DNA from: Blastocatellia bacterium
Lineage (GTDB): Bacteria > Acidobacteriota > Blastocatellia > Chloracidobacteriales > Chloracidobacteriaceae
DNA: 64,000 bases
Direction of reading: 5' to 3'
Assembly (NCBI GenBank): GCA_019695185.1
Contig: JAIBAN010000043.1
Coordinates: 1-64,000, forward strand
Shown here: positions 1 to 9,685 of the stretch, piece after piece
Layout of the letters: the number at the start of each line of letters is the position of its first letter
Numbering within the stretch: position 1 is the stretch's first letter
Program-made: the position numbers and the translations under genes
Notes under the pieces: generated by a model
Told to the model about the DNA's origin: nothing
The model's input: only the letters and a program-made list of their open reading frames with translations
Database searches by the model: none

Positions 1-60
1 TATTTGGTTCATCTGTTTGGGCAGTTGGTGTATTGATACAACACGTTGATATTCAGGAAC

Positions 61-95
61 ACTCAGTCCTCAGTCCTTGGAAAAGCCCTCAGTCC
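61..95. repeat. CAGTCCT/GGACTGA heptamer array
   Basis: A short degenerate array of CAGTCCT units (GGACTGA on the other strand) ends three bases before the stop codon of the minus-strand TPR-CHAT gene. The same unit recurs near 42779, 61709 and 61817. Confidence 0.7.
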
Positions 96-97
96 TT

Positions 98-3000
98 TTA
101 AAAAATACTGCCCCAGGCTCCGGATTGAATGAAAGCCGCCCAGTAAAACGGATGCCTGCTGGCCGGATTTTTAAGCATCCGAAGTTGCACCTGCCGCAAG
201 GCTGCGGTGCGTCCCTGCTGTGCCAGCAATCCTTTGTAGTAGTCCGCCATCAGGCTGCGGGTTCCCAGGTCTGAAACCGGCCAAAGGCTGATGACCTGGC
301 TTTCAGACCCGGCCAAAACCAGTGCCCGGCGCAACCCGTAAACACCTTCCCCGGTTTTTACCTCACCAATGCCGGTATCACAAGCCGACAGCACCACCAG
401 TTTGGTTCCCCACAAATCAAGTCCGGCCATTTCAAGCGCCGTCAAAATACCGTCATCCCCGTTGCTGCGGTGCAGGTTTGCCCCAGCCAGCCCCAGCCCG
501 GAGCGCAGGAGCGGATTTTCAGCGACTTCGAGCGGAGTATCGTCAACCCGTTCCAGGCTGCGGGTGGAACCTTGTTCCTCTGGTCGAGAAGCCGTGGTTT
601 CAATAAAAAAGCCGTGTGTGGCGATATGCAGAAGTTGGGGGGCTGCCAGCGTCTGAAGCGCCGTCTTGGTGGCTTCCCGCCCGGTCAGCATTTTGGCTTG
701 GGGGAGCAGTTTCCACAGTTCCGCAGCTTCCTGCTCTGTGCCAGGAAGCGGTGGAAAGTACGCCTGATTGAGATTGAAAAAACGGGAGGCTGCGGTTGCG
801 CTGAGGGCCGGTTGGGATTGAGGACCGAAATCCGGTGCCGCCACAATCATGGCCGACTGCAAGGGCTCGGTTGGACGCTTTGGCTGCAACAAATCACGGC
901 CACTGCTGAGATAGGTTATTTCATAGCGTTCGACCAGAAACCGGCCTTTCTCATCCACCAGTGCGCCAAACGGAATCAAATTCAGGATACCGTCAGGTGA
1001 CAGGAGTAGATGTGTTTTCTTCCCCAGCAGTTTGCGTACCGGCTGCATCACAAGTGTGTCCACTTTGCGGGCCAATGGTTTGACTTCCCGGCTGAGGCTG
1101 GAGTTTTTATTCCGCAACGCAACCCGCCAGCGGTTGATGACCTGTTCGATGGGAGCCGTTTCACCCAAATCGGCAAAGACCGGTTCGCCTTCGTTGGCGA
1201 GGGTGTAAACAACCGTCCGGGAAGGGCCAAACTGCATGGTTTTTGGATTGCAGGGGCGATATTCGACAAATTCCACCAGGGCTGCTTCCGACGGAATTGC
1301 CTTCCGGACAGATTCAATCGTCACCGGATGGTACGTGAGCGCGGTTTTGGCCTGATTGCCTGTGGCACTGATTTGGTTTTCCAGCCGCTCCACTTTTTCT
1401 TCGATGGTTTTCAATCCGGTCCGGTATTGTTCGGGAGTTTCCTTCTCCGGCCCGGCCAGCGTCCGGCGGGAAAGCTCCTGCCGGGCTTGAAACAACTCAG
1501 TCAAAAGCTGGTTGTCTTCCGTCGAAGCCCGGCGTCGCAAAACAGCAATGGCATTGGTCATTACGTCGAGCGAACGGCCTTTCCGGCGCAGAATGGCGGT
1601 TAAAGCCGTCTGTAAGGCGGTGGCTTCGCGGGGTGCGTCCTGCACATGCAGGGAAACCGTATGGTCGAATTCTGCGGCAGCCAGATTGAGGTATAAGAGT
1701 TTCTGCCGTTCGGAACCAGTGGTCAGGTTCTGGGCAAAATCTTTTTCCCGGACTTCATTGCAGCGGGCCTGAAAGGAAATGGCTTCCAGTGTGTTTCCAC
1801 GGGCACGGGCCAGATTGGCCAGCCGGTCCAGGGATTCGGCAACCTCGGGGTGCTCGGCCCCCAGGATTTTCTCTTGAAGAGCCAAAGCCTGCCGGTAAAA
1901 GGATTCAGCCTGGGGAAACTCGCCCGAAAGCAAGGCAATGTCACCCAGATTGCTGAACGCCAACGACATGTGATGACTGGGCGGCGTGTTTTTCTCCCAA
2001 ATGGCGAGTGCCTTGCGGTCAAATTCACGGGCTTTGGCATAATCCTTCCGGGTTTTGTAAAGCTTGGCCAGGTTGACATACCCCTGGGCCAATGCCGGAT
2101 GGTTCAGGCCCAGAGTTTTTTCCCAAATCGAGACGGCCCATTGCAACGCGGCTTCAGCCTGCGCGAATTCCTTCCGGGCCTGATAGAGTTCAGAGAGATT
2201 ATTCAAAGCAAAAGCCGTATTGCCCTGCGCCGGACCGGTGGCTTTTTCCCATAATGCCACCGCGCGCTGAAGTATCGGTTCCGCCTTTTCGAAATCACCT
2301 TTGTTGGTGTACATCAGACCCAAATTATTGAGCACCGATGCCACCAGCACGTCATCCGCCCCCAACGCCGCTTCGTAAATGGCCAACGCCTGTTGGAAAA
2401 GCGGCTCGGCACGGGCGTAATCGGTTTTTTCCCAGTAAAAAATGCCCAGATTGTTGAGGCTTTGGCCGGTTTCATAATCCTTGGAACCCAATACCTTTTC
2501 CCGGATGGCCAAACTGCGTTGGTAATACATTTCTGCCCCGGCAAAATCCCCCTGGTTTTGGGCCAGGACGGCCAGCAGGTTCAGCGTTGCGGCTACTTCC
2601 GGGTGGTCCGGCCCCACCAGACGTTCACGCAATTCAAGTGCATTTTTGGCCAGTTCCATGGCTTTGAGGGATTGGGTTCCCCGAATTTTGGCACTTTCCT
2701 CAAAAAGTGCCTGTGCTTGCTCCAGCTTGCGGTCCCGGTCCGTCGGGGCGCGCAGTTCCAACAACCGGATTTCATATTTACCCGGTTCGGCATCGGGCTT
2801 GGCGGAAAGCACTTCGACGGTCCAGACTCCAGCGGCTTCGGTAAAACAGCGGAGCTTTTCCGTCAGCCGTTTCCGTTTCTGGCTGTTGACCTCCTTGATG
2901 GATTTGCGATTGGGGTCCAGCAGGCGGAGGGTCACATCAATGCCCCGTTGTTCAACTTCGAGGGCAAGAAACTGATTGGCAGCCAAATCAAGCCGGTAAG

Positions 3001-3187
3001 AGTGGGTTTGCCCACCAGCCAGTTCGCGTTCAACCGGTTTGCCAATGGTCACTTCTGAAATGGATTGAACGAAGGGACTTGGGTGAATTGGCTGGGAAAA
3101 ATCAGCAACTGAAAAAAAAGAAAGAAGGCTGCTCAAGACAGCAATAAACAGACGGGAGCCGAGGCGGGTTGTGCGCAGCGTGGCCAT
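98..3187 (-). CDS. secreted TPR-CHAT domain protein (caspase-like protease candidate)
   Basis: 1029 residues from the ATG at 3187. That start has GGAGGG just upstream; the ATG at 3199 has no ribosome site. Seen: a hydrophobic signal peptide in the first 30 residues; a PPC-like beta domain at about 50-140; a long run of TPR units at about 150-480 (repeated ALNNLG-type and YQRSLAIREK-type motifs); a linker; and a C-terminal CHAT domain. CHAT domains are caspase-clan peptidase folds with a His/Cys dyad. Matching motifs are present: IATHGFF (His about 858) and LSACDTG (Cys about 936). The dyad looks intact, so proteolytic activity is possible. The signal peptide implies export, unlike CHAT proteins of type III-E CRISPR systems. 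No CRISPR locus or gasdermin-like gene is adjacent. The substrate is unknown. Confidence 0.9.
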   Translation of the reverse strand: MATLRTTRLGSRLFIAVLSSLLSFFSVADFSQPIHPSPFVQSISEVTIGKPVERELAGGQTHSYRLDLAANQFLALEVEQRGIDVTLRLLDPNRKSIKEVNSQKRKRLTEKLRCFTEAAGVWTVEVLSAKPDAEPGKYEIRLLELRAPTDRDRKLEQAQALFEESAKIRGTQSLKAMELAKNALELRERLVGPDHPEVAATLNLLAVLAQNQGDFAGAEMYYQRSLAIREKVLGSKDYETGQSLNNLGIFYWEKTDYARAEPLFQQALAIYEAALGADDVLVASVLNNLGLMYTNKGDFEKAEPILQRAVALWEKATGPAQGNTAFALNNLSELYQARKEFAQAEAALQWAVSIWEKTLGLNHPALAQGYVNLAKLYKTRKDYAKAREFDRKALAIWEKNTPPSHHMSLAFSNLGDIALLSGEFPQAESFYRQALALQEKILGAEHPEVAESLDRLANLARARGNTLEAISFQARCNEVREKDFAQNLTTGSERQKLLYLNLAAAEFDHTVSLHVQDAPREATALQTALTAILRRKGRSLDVMTNAIAVLRRRASTEDNQLLTELFQARQELSRRTLAGPEKETPEQYRTGLKTIEEKVERLENQISATGNQAKTALTYHPVTIESVRKAIPSEAALVEFVEYRPCNPKTMQFGPSRTVVYTLANEGEPVFADLGETAPIEQVINRWRVALRNKNSSLSREVKPLARKVDTLVMQPVRKLLGKKTHLLLSPDGILNLIPFGALVDEKGRFLVERYEITYLSSGRDLLQPKRPTEPLQSAMIVAAPDFGPQSQPALSATAASRFFNLNQAYFPPLPGTEQEAAELWKLLPQAKMLTGREATKTALQTLAAPQLLHIATHGFFIETTASRPEEQGSTRSLERVDDTPLEVAENPLLRSGLGLAGANLHRSNGDDGILTALEMAGLDLWGTKLVVLSACDTGIGEVKTGEGVYGLRRALVLAGSESQVISLWPVSDLGTRSLMADYYKGLLAQQGRTAALRQVQLRMLKNPASRHPFYWAAFIQSGAWGSIF

Positions 3188-3283
3188 AAGCCCTCCCATT
3201 AGTATTCTTTGTCAAATTTGAGATGGTGAGGGGGAAGGGATGACCAATTGTGGACCGTTTTGGCAGTTTCGCCAAGGGGAGTT

Positions 3284-3362
3284 GGTGAATGGTGAATGGT
3301 GAATGGTGAATGGTGAATGGTGAATGGGCATCACTTCAGCTTTCCCGTTACCCATTCACCAT
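3284..3362. repeat. GAATGGT heptamer array with short inverted partner
   Basis: Six copies of GGTGAAT lie at 3284..3328. A short reverse-complement partner (CCCATTCACCATG) follows at 3350..3362, so the transcript could fold back. The array lies between the TPR-CHAT start and the serine hydrolase stop. A related inverted pair occurs at 56618..56693. Confidence 0.8.
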
Positions 3363-3401
3363 GTTCCATGTACCGCCTGAGAGCAGGTTTCTTCCAGACA
3401 A

Positions 3402-4799
3402 TCATTTGATAATCAACACGCCGCTTGAGACGGCTTCACCCAGATTGCCGGCTCCATCGCTGGCCTGAATTTTGACAACGCCGGATTTGGTTTTGGCAAT
3501 TGCATCGGAGATGGTCCAGGTAAAGGATTGCATCCCACCCGGCAATCCTGTTGCCACCGTGGTGGTGAAATTGGTTCCGTCGCCGGCATACAAAACCCCG
3601 TGACCGGTCACGCCAATATTGTCTGTGGACTTCCAGGTAATGGTCACGGTCGGGTCTTTTTTGCGGAGCACTTTGGCTTTGGAAAGCGAAACACTGGCGA
3701 CTGCGGGTGGGGTGGTATCAGAATTGGTTTTTTCGGGAATGAGACGGTGAACCAGGTCTTTGAGGTCAAGATAGACCGGCATCACCTGTTCAAGCTGGCT
3801 TTTGACCAGAAAGACGCCAGCCAGATTGCGCTTGAGGTCAATCCAGGGGCTGCAGCCAAACGCGCCCTGCGAGCTATGCTCCACGACCTGATTGGTTTGC
3901 GGGTCAACCACCTCCAGCCAATGGCCGATTCCATAGCGGGTTTCGGGCAGCTTTGAGTTCAGGTAGGCATAGTTCTGATAGGGGGTGTAGGCAATCGGAA
4001 CGCCTTTGGTTTGGTCCCTGAACATCTCGTCAATGGCCTTTTCTGACAAAACCCGTTTGCCATTGTAGGTGCCCCGGTTGAGCAGCATTTGCAAAAAAGC
4101 GCCGTAATCGTCAATGCAGGACTCGGCTCCTCCGGCAATCAGAGGGTTGTCCGTGACTCCCAGACCTTCGTAGTCGGTTTTTTTCATGCCCAAGGGGTCG
4201 GCGATTTTTTCCTTAAAAACGGCATCCCATGACTTTCCGGAGACAATTTCGGCAATTCGTCCGCCGATGTGCATCGAGACATTCCCGTAGGCAAATTGGG
4301 TTCCCGGTTTCGAAGCCAAAGGCAGAATCGCAATCTGGTTGACACATTGCTCCAGGGTTCCCTGGCCGGAAATGGCACAGAGTGAATTTGAATTTGTTCC
4401 GGCAGTGTGTGAAAACATTTGCCGGATGGTCATGGTGCCTTTTTCGCCCACGTAATTTGGCAGAAATTTGGAGGCCGGGTCATCCAGCGAAAGTTTCCCC
4501 TCATCGGCCAGTGCCAGAAGCACCGCGCCGGAAAGCCATTTGGTCGCGGATGCAATCGGTTCCACCTGTTCGGTGGTGTATTTGCCGAAAGCCTTGCGGT
4601 AAATGACTTTTCCGTCCTGAATCAGCAGTAGGGCGCATCCGTCGCCGCCAATCTGCGGCAGGGAGCGCTGCAAGAAAGCATCCAACTCGGTAAAGTCATA
4701 CGGCTGCGGCTCCTGGGCACGCAACCTGACTGTCAGGCTTTGGCTGAACCCAAGGGCGGCTACCAAAACCAGAGACAGAACCAATCTGAATTTCATCAT
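3402..4799 (-). CDS. secreted beta-lactamase-family serine hydrolase with C-terminal Ig-like domain
   Basis: 465 residues from the ATG at 4799, which has GGAG 11 bases upstream; an upstream TTG at 4808 is less likely. After a signal peptide (about 1-28) comes a class C beta-lactamase/DD-peptidase fold. It carries SATK (Ser84, Lys87), YGN (Tyr171, Asn173) and a HSSQG motif near 308 that replaces the usual KTG region. Residues from about 365 form a separate beta-rich domain of the kind fused to exported proteins. The family includes esterases, D-aminopeptidases and penicillin-binding-like hydrolases; the substrate cannot be told from sequence. Confident for family, not for activity. Confidence 0.88.
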   Translation of the reverse strand: MMKFRLVLSLVLVAALGFSQSLTVRLRAQEPQPYDFTELDAFLQRSLPQIGGDGCALLLIQDGKVIYRKAFGKYTTEQVEPIASATKWLSGAVLLALADEGKLSLDDPASKFLPNYVGEKGTMTIRQMFSHTAGTNSNSLCAISGQGTLEQCVNQIAILPLASKPGTQFAYGNVSMHIGGRIAEIVSGKSWDAVFKEKIADPLGMKKTDYEGLGVTDNPLIAGGAESCIDDYGAFLQMLLNRGTYNGKRVLSEKAIDEMFRDQTKGVPIAYTPYQNYAYLNSKLPETRYGIGHWLEVVDPQTNQVVEHSSQGAFGCSPWIDLKRNLAGVFLVKSQLEQVMPVYLDLKDLVHRLIPEKTNSDTTPPAVASVSLSKAKVLRKKDPTVTITWKSTDNIGVTGHGVLYAGDGTNFTTTVATGLPGGMQSFTWTISDAIAKTKSGVVKIQASDGAGNLGEAVSSGVLIIK

Positions 4800-4918
4800 G
4801 CCGGGCAAAACTCCAGAAAGTATGGGATGGTCATACAGGCTGCCTGAGGCGGGGTTCCCAGGCCCTGATTCAGACGCCAGCCGGAGGGAAAAAGTTTGAG
4901 AAAGCCGGGAACTCTCGG

Positions 4919-5371
4919 TTATCTGGTTTCGGGTTCGCGTTCAAGCAGGATGGTCACCGGACCGTCGTTATGGATTTCGACCTGCATCATGGCTCCGAAA
5001 ATGCCGGTTTCAACCGGCACGCCCGTCGCCCGCAGAAAATCAACAAAGGTGTCCACCAGTCTGGTTGCCTTGTCGGGGGACTCGGCATCGGTAAAAGCCG
5101 GGCGGCGACCTTTGCGGGCATCCCCATACAGCGTGAACTGCGAAATGACCAGCGCAGAGCCTTCAATGTCAAGCAACGACCGGTTCATTTTGCCTTCGTC
5201 GTCCTCAAAAATACGCAGGTTGGCGATTTTGTTGGCAAGCCATTCGGCCTCGGCAACCGTGTCGCCGACCCGCACGCCAAGCAGCAGGTTAAGCCCCCGG
5301 CCACATTGTCCGACCACCGTTCCGTCAACCGTGACGGAGGATTTGGTAACTCGTTGAATGACGACACGCAT
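4919..5371 (-). CDS. dtd: D-aminoacyl-tRNA deacylase
   Basis: 150 residues, the usual DTD length. DTD frees tRNA from D-amino acids (and glycine mischarged on tRNA-Ala) in the cytosol. The two active-site signatures are present: SQFTL at 77-81 and NDGPVT at 135-140 (the cross-subunit Gly-Pro motif). The ATG at 5371 gives the canonical MRVVIQRV start. The three bases before it border a GGGTTCA array, which leaves no recognisable Shine-Dalgarno sequence. Confidence 0.97.
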   Translation of the reverse strand: MRVVIQRVTKSSVTVDGTVVGQCGRGLNLLLGVRVGDTVAEAEWLANKIANLRIFEDDEGKMNRSLLDIEGSALVISQFTLYGDARKGRRPAFTDAESPDKATRLVDTFVDFLRATGVPVETGIFGAMMQVEIHNDGPVTILLEREPETR

Positions 5372-5374
5372 AAA

Positions 5375-5451
5375 GGGTTCAGGGTTCAGGGTTCAGGGTT
5401 CAGGGTTCAGGATTCAGGATTCAGGATTCAGGGTTCAGGGTTCAGGGTTCA
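5375..5451. repeat. GGGTTCA heptamer array (about 11 units)
   Basis: An uninterrupted heptamer array made of GGGTTCA units around a block of GGATTCA variants. It starts three bases upstream of the dtd start codon, in the position expected for its ribosome-binding site, and lies between divergent dtd and rpiA. Confidence 0.95.
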
Positions 5452-5632
5452 AATATCTGAAACCTGAGGCTTCTGGTATCAGGTTTCAATTTGCAATTTG
5501 CAATTCGCAATTCGTAATGGAAAGCCTCTGGACCCTGGCAAGGTGGCTGCGCTAGGATGCGCGCTACCTTACGCAGCACACCCAACCAATTCAAGTTTTT
5601 CCGAGCCATTCATCGCTAAGGAGCTTTTTCTG

Positions 5633-6331
5633 ATGTCGAATCTTAATCCGAAAGAAGTTGCGGGGACGTTTGCCGCCAATCTGGTGCAGGACGGGATGAC
5701 CGTCGGTTTGGGGACCGGTTCAACCGCTTGGTTTGCCATTCAGCGGTTGGGCGAACGGGTCCGCGAAGGGCTTCAGATGCGGGCCATTCCCACTTCCGAA
5801 GCCTCCGCCCGTCAGGCAACCGAACTGGGAATCCAGCTCGTTGGATTTGATGCGGTGAACCATATTGACATTACCATTGACGGCGCAGATGAAATCAACG
5901 CCGAATTTTGTATGCTCAAAGGTGGTGGCGGTGCCTTGTTGCGCGAAAAAGTGGTGGCTTCGATTACCAAACGGCAAATCTGTATTGTGGACCCCAGCAA
6001 GGTGGTTGAATTTTTGGGGACCTTTCCGTTGCCGGTCGAAGTCGTGCCCTTTGGTTGGCCGGTCGTGGCCCGGCATGTTGAGGCGCTGGGCGGCAGCTAC
6101 ACGTTGCGCCAAACCAAGGACGCCGAACCCACAACCTATGTGACCGACAACGGCAATTATATTCTGGACTGTAATTTGTATCCCATCACCGACCCGCCGA
6201 AGCTGGAGCAAAACCTCAAGATGCTTCCCGGCGTGGTCGAAGTCGGCCTTTTTATTGATATGGCCCATACCCTCATCATCGGAAACCCCGATGGAACCTG
6301 TTCTCTCAAAGACAAAGAAACTGCAAATTGA
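5633..6331 (+). CDS. rpiA: ribose-5-phosphate isomerase A
   Basis: 232 residues, typical for RpiA, which interconverts ribose-5-phosphate and ribulose-5-phosphate in the pentose phosphate pathway. The ATG at 5633 was chosen because AAGGAG (5618..5623) lies nine bases upstream; the longer open frame from 5498 has no such site. Motifs: GLGTGSTA (25-32) phosphate loop, TSEA (54-57), DGADE (83-87) catalytic, KGGGGALLREK (96-106). The last two codons, AAT TGA, are already part of the GAATTGA array, so a repeat unit supplies the stop codon. Confidence 0.97.
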   Translation: MSNLNPKEVAGTFAANLVQDGMTVGLGTGSTAWFAIQRLGERVREGLQMRAIPTSEASARQATELGIQLVGFDAVNHIDITIDGADEINAEFCMLKGGGGALLREKVVASITKRQICIVDPSKVVEFLGTFPLPVEVVPFGWPVVARHVEALGGSYTLRQTKDAEPTTYVTDNGNYILDCNLYPITDPPKLEQNLKMLPGVVEVGLFIDMAHTLIIGNPDGTCSLKDKETAN

Positions 6332-6460
6332 GAATTGAGAATTGAGAATTGAGAATTGAGAATGGGCAAACCATCGTTTTGAGACTGACAGTGAGTTGGA
6401 ACAAGGTTTTTTCTGTTTTCTGGTTCTTTGTTTTTAATTCTCAATTCTCAATTCTCAATT
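6326..6460. repeat. GAATTGA heptamer arrays as an inverted pair
   Basis: About five GAATTGA units at 6326..6363 face about three and a half reverse-complement units at 6436..6460 across a 72-base spacer. The left array provides the rpiA stop codon. The right array ends five bases before the glyA Shine-Dalgarno. The pair could form a long hairpin in the rpiA-glyA transcript. Confidence 0.93.
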
Positions 6461-6482
6461 TTATTAGGGGAGTTGTGAAACC

Positions 6483-7784
6483 ATGAACGAACTGATGCAC
6501 CGCACGTTACGCGAAACCGACCCCGAAATTGCCCAGGCCATTTATGACGAAACCAAACGGCTGGCGTCGGGACTTGAGATGATTGCTTCGGAAAATTACA
6601 CGAGTGAAGGCGTGATGACGGCCATGGGCTCGGTTTTCACGAATAAATATGCCGAAGGGTATCCTGGCAAACGCTATTATGGCGGTTGCGAATTTGTGGA
6701 TATTGCCGAAAAGCTGGCCATTGAGCGGGCCAAACAGATGTTCGGAGCCGAGCATGCCAACGTGCAGCCGCATTCCGGTGCCCAGGCGAACATGGCGGTT
6801 TTCCTGTCCATTCTCAAACCGGGTGATACGGTCATGGGGATGGACCTTTCACACGGTGGCCACCTGACGCATGGTCACAAGCTGAATTTTTCAGGGATTA
6901 CCTACAACATCGTGAGTTACGGGGTTCATCCCGAAACCGAGCAGATTGATTATGACGCTTTGGCCAGGATGGCTGAAGAACACCGGCCAAAGCTCATCAT
7001 TTGCGGAGCCAGTGCCTATCCGCGCCAGATTGACTTCCCCCGCATCGGTGAAATTGCCAAATCAGTCGGAGCCTGGTCCATGGCCGACATCGCTCATATT
7101 GCGGGTCTGGTAGTTGCCGGGGAGCATCCAAGTCCGGTCGGTCATATTGATTTCATCACCACCACCACCCACAAAACCCTGCGTGGCCCGCGCGGGGGGC
7201 TGATTCTGTGCGGTGAAAATCATGCCAAAATCATTGACCGCTCGGTGTTTCCCGGAGTGCAGGGCGGCCCGTTGATGCATGTCATTGCCGGCAAAGCGGT
7301 TTGTTTCAAAGAAGCCCTCGAACCGGAATTCAAAACCTATCAGCAGCAGGTGGTCAGAAATGCCAAAGTCCTGGCTGAAACCATTGCTGCCGCCGGTTTC
7401 CGGATTGTTTCGGGCGGAACTGACAATCACCTCATGCTGGTGGATGTTTTCAGCAAAGGCATCACGGGCAAAGTGGCTGAAAAAGTCCTGGAGCACGCCG
7501 GAATTACGGTCAATAAAAATACGATTCCTTTTGACAAAAACCCACCCTTGGTCGGCAGCGGCATTCGGGTTGGTACCCCGGCTTTGACGACCCGTGGCAT
7601 GGGCGAAGAGGAAATGCGCTATGTCGGACAACTGATTTGTGAAGTGTTGGCCGATGCGGAAAACGAAGCCGTCCAGGCATCGGTGCGCAAACGGGTCGAA
7701 GAACTGGCCGACAAATTCCCGATTTATGCCGGGCGGATGCACGCCTACGAAACCGAAACCGAAGCCAAATCGGCCCATTCCTAA
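6483..7784 (+). CDS. glyA: serine hydroxymethyltransferase
   Basis: 433 residues, close to other bacterial SHMTs. This PLP enzyme converts serine plus tetrahydrofolate to glycine plus methylene-tetrahydrofolate in the cytosol. Seen: SENYTS near the N-terminus, the cofactor lysine in [14 protein letters not shown] (Lys231), and [14 protein letters not shown] near the C-terminus. An AGGGGAG ribosome site (6466..6472) sits about ten bases before the ATG. An inverted repeat follows the stop codon within five bases. Confidence 0.98.
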   Translation: MNELMHRTLRETDPEIAQAIYDETKRLASGLEMIASENYTSEGVMTAMGSVFTNKYAEGYPGKRYYGGCEFVDIAEKLAIERAKQMFGAEHANVQPHSGAQANMAVFLSILKPGDTVMGMDLSHGGHLTHGHKLNFSGITYNIVSYGVHPETEQIDYDALARMAEEHRPKLIICGASAYPRQIDFPRIGEIAKSVGAWSMADIAHIAGLVVAGEHPSPVGHIDFITTTTHKTLRGPRGGLILCGENHAKIIDRSVFPGVQGGPLMHVIAGKAVCFKEALEPEFKTYQQQVVRNAKVLAETIAAAGFRIVSGGTDNHLMLVDVFSKGITGKVAEKVLEHAGITVNKNTIPFDKNPPLVGSGIRVGTPALTTRGMGEEEMRYVGQLICEVLADAENEAVQASVRKRVEELADKFPIYAGRMHAYETETEAKSAHS

Positions 7785-7788
7785 TTCG

Positions 7789-7850
7789 AGTTTTGAGTTC
7801 TGGGGTTTTGAGTTTTGGACCTTCCATTCAAAAACTCAGAACTCAAAACT
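7789..7850. repeat. TTTTGAG-type inverted repeat after glyA
   Basis: Exact 14-bp arms (AGTTTTGAGTTCTG) at 7789..7802 and 7837..7850 enclose 34 bases. Its place just after the glyA stop suggests a terminator-like hairpin, but no U-tract follows. A similar pair lies at 58684..58741. Confidence 0.7.
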
Positions 7851-7866
7851 TACAATGTAAGCGTCT

Positions 7867-8490
7867 ATGGACATACAGCAACTGATGCAGGACCTGGAAG
7901 CATGGAGCCTGCACCTTGGGTTCATTGCCTTGTGGGGGTTGCTTGGAGCCATTGCCTGCCTGCTGGCGGTACGATGTGTGTTACTCACCCGGCTGGCAGC
8001 CAGGGGGCAAGCGTTGCAGTTTGAGATGCCAACGGCCAAAACATTGCAACGCATGGCTGTCGGATTTCTTGTGGTGGCCGGATTGGCTGCCTTCTTTCTG
8101 CAAAAACCAGACCGCAGTTTTTTACTGTATTATGGCGCACGAGCTTTAGAGCGGCAAAAATATGCCGATGCGGTTTATGCTTACGAAACATTGCTGACCT
8201 CTGGCCTGACCCGAACGGATGTCTATAACAATCTGGCCATTGCTTATTTTCGGCTTGAACGGTATCAGGATGCCGTGACCATGTTTGGAAAACTTCATGA
8301 AATCAATCCTGGGGTTTCGATTCAAAGTTATCTCTATTGCGCCCGGTCCTTTGAGAAACTTGGTCGTCCTGATTTGGCAATTGCCTATGTGAACAAGGGA
8401 TTGACCCGAAAATGGCCGGCTGACCAGGAAGCCCGACTCCGGCAATATGTGGAGGGGGTGCCGCCCACCCCCCAGTCAGCGCCAAAGTAA
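7867..8490 (+). CDS. membrane-anchored TPR protein
   Basis: 207 residues with two hydrophobic segments at about 17-40 and 60-80, followed by a soluble domain with two or three TPR-like helical pairs (YADAVYAYETLLTSG, YNNLAIAYFRLERYQDAV, then a third). The topology suggests both ends face one side, with the TPRs serving as a docking surface. No enzymatic motif is visible. It lies 85 bases upstream of the PAP2-family gene on the same strand, so the two may be co-transcribed. Function unknown. Confidence 0.8.
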   Translation: MDIQQLMQDLEAWSLHLGFIALWGLLGAIACLLAVRCVLLTRLAARGQALQFEMPTAKTLQRMAVGFLVVAGLAAFFLQKPDRSFLLYYGARALERQKYADAVYAYETLLTSGLTRTDVYNNLAIAYFRLERYQDAVTMFGKLHEINPGVSIQSYLYCARSFEKLGRPDLAIAYVNKGLTRKWPADQEARLRQYVEGVPPTPQSAPK

Positions 8491-8575
8491 CGATCCCTTC
8501 AACAGGATTCAACCTCGGATTTGGTCCTCAAGTTTTTTGGTACCTGAACCCTCACAGCCCCTATTTGTTGTTCCC

Positions 8576-9685
8576 ATGACTATTTCCGACCAGCCTGTTT
8601 CAACCGCTCCTTCTGCTGAGGAAACACCCCGGTTGACCGTAAAATCAGTTTTGCGACGGATTCGCCTGGGCGAATATCTGGCAGTTGGCTGGATTGGGTT
8701 TGTCCTATCCATCCACTTGTGGCAGGGAAGCAGCATCAAAAATCTGTTTCAAGGTCAGTTTGCCTTTCCCTTTTTTATTCCCTTTTTCATCATTCTGTGT
8801 CGTCATTTGGTACCTTTGTTGTGGACTGCTATCCGGAAGTTGAGCTGGACGGTTGAATTGAGTACCAGGGGAGGGGAAAGCCGGCCTGCCCTCCGGACCG
8901 CTTTGAATTTTTCCAGTGAACTGGAGTCTGGGCGGAAACTGATGCACCTGTGTCGTGACGCTGCACCGCTCTACGTGTTTGGTTTGTTTTATCCGATGAC
9001 AGATTTTGTACTACGAGTCCTGCGGGGAGACAAAACCTATGACGCACTGCTCAGCCAGCTTGATTTACTGATTTTTCGCTGTCATTTGTCGGTTTGGAGT
9101 CAACAGTTTATCACGCCGGGGCTGAGCGAGTATTTGAGCCTCTGTTATTTCCTGCATGGCATTATTGCACTCATCATCGTGTTTTTTGTCGGCCTGTTTC
9201 ACAGTCGGGTTTTGCTGGTTGAAGCCATGCAGGGGTTCATTTTGATCTCAATGATTGGGTTTGTACTGTATATTCTGGTTCCCGGTGTCGGACCAATGTA
9301 TTCCTTGGCTGCACTCTATACCCAGGACATCACCGGCGGTCCCATGACCCAGGCCAACTTTACGATTACGGACATGCTCCGTGCCCATCGGGATGTCTTT
9401 CCCAGTTTACACGTGGCAATTTCCGGCCTGATGTTGGTCTATGCATGGCGGGCCAATCGGATTTTTGCCTGTGTCATGGCTCCGCTCATTTTGGGGAATT
9501 GGGTTTCGACCATCTATTTGCGCTATCACTACACTGTTGACGTGGTGGTGGCGTTACTGTTGATTCCCGCTGTATATTTTACCGTGCAATGGTGGGTGCG
9601 CACGTTTCCCGAATCCATGGCTGTTGCCACAAAAACAACAAGTCCGATGGATACGGTGGATTCCCCGCCCGTCAAACCTCACTGA
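8576..9685 (+). CDS. PAP2/Aur1-like membrane phosphatase or transferase
   Basis: 369 residues from the ATG at 8576; the frame upstream of it overlaps the TPR gene. About six membrane segments. The C-terminal half carries a split PAP2 signature: FPSLHVAISG (His about 280) and YHYTVDV (His about 318, with Asp). This arrangement is typical of the PAP2_3 group, which includes Aur1-type inositol-phosphorylceramide synthases and related lipid phosphotransferases. Substrate not determinable. Its 3' end overlaps the convergent MFS gene by 14 bases. Confidence 0.85.
   Translation: MTISDQPVSTAPSAEETPRLTVKSVLRRIRLGEYLAVGWIGFVLSIHLWQGSSIKNLFQGQFAFPFFIPFFIILCRHLVPLLWTAIRKLSWTVELSTRGGESRPALRTALNFSSELESGRKLMHLCRDAAPLYVFGLFYPMTDFVLRVLRGDKTYDALLSQLDLLIFRCHLSVWSQQFITPGLSEYLSLCYFLHGIIALIIVFFVGLFHSRVLLVEAMQGFILISMIGFVLYILVPGVGPMYSLAALYTQDITGGPMTQANFTITDMLRAHRDVFPSLHVAISGLMLVYAWRANRIFACVMAPLILGNWVSTIYLRYHYTVDVVVALLLIPAVYFTVQWWVRTFPESMAVATKTTSPMDTVDSPPVKPH

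Noticed and set aside
1-60. Possible gene end at the left edge
   Set aside because: No open frame with recognisable motifs; too short to judge.
5375-5451. CRISPR array from the tandem repeats
   Set aside because: Units are 7 or 9 bases with no unique spacers between them, and no cas genes are visible.
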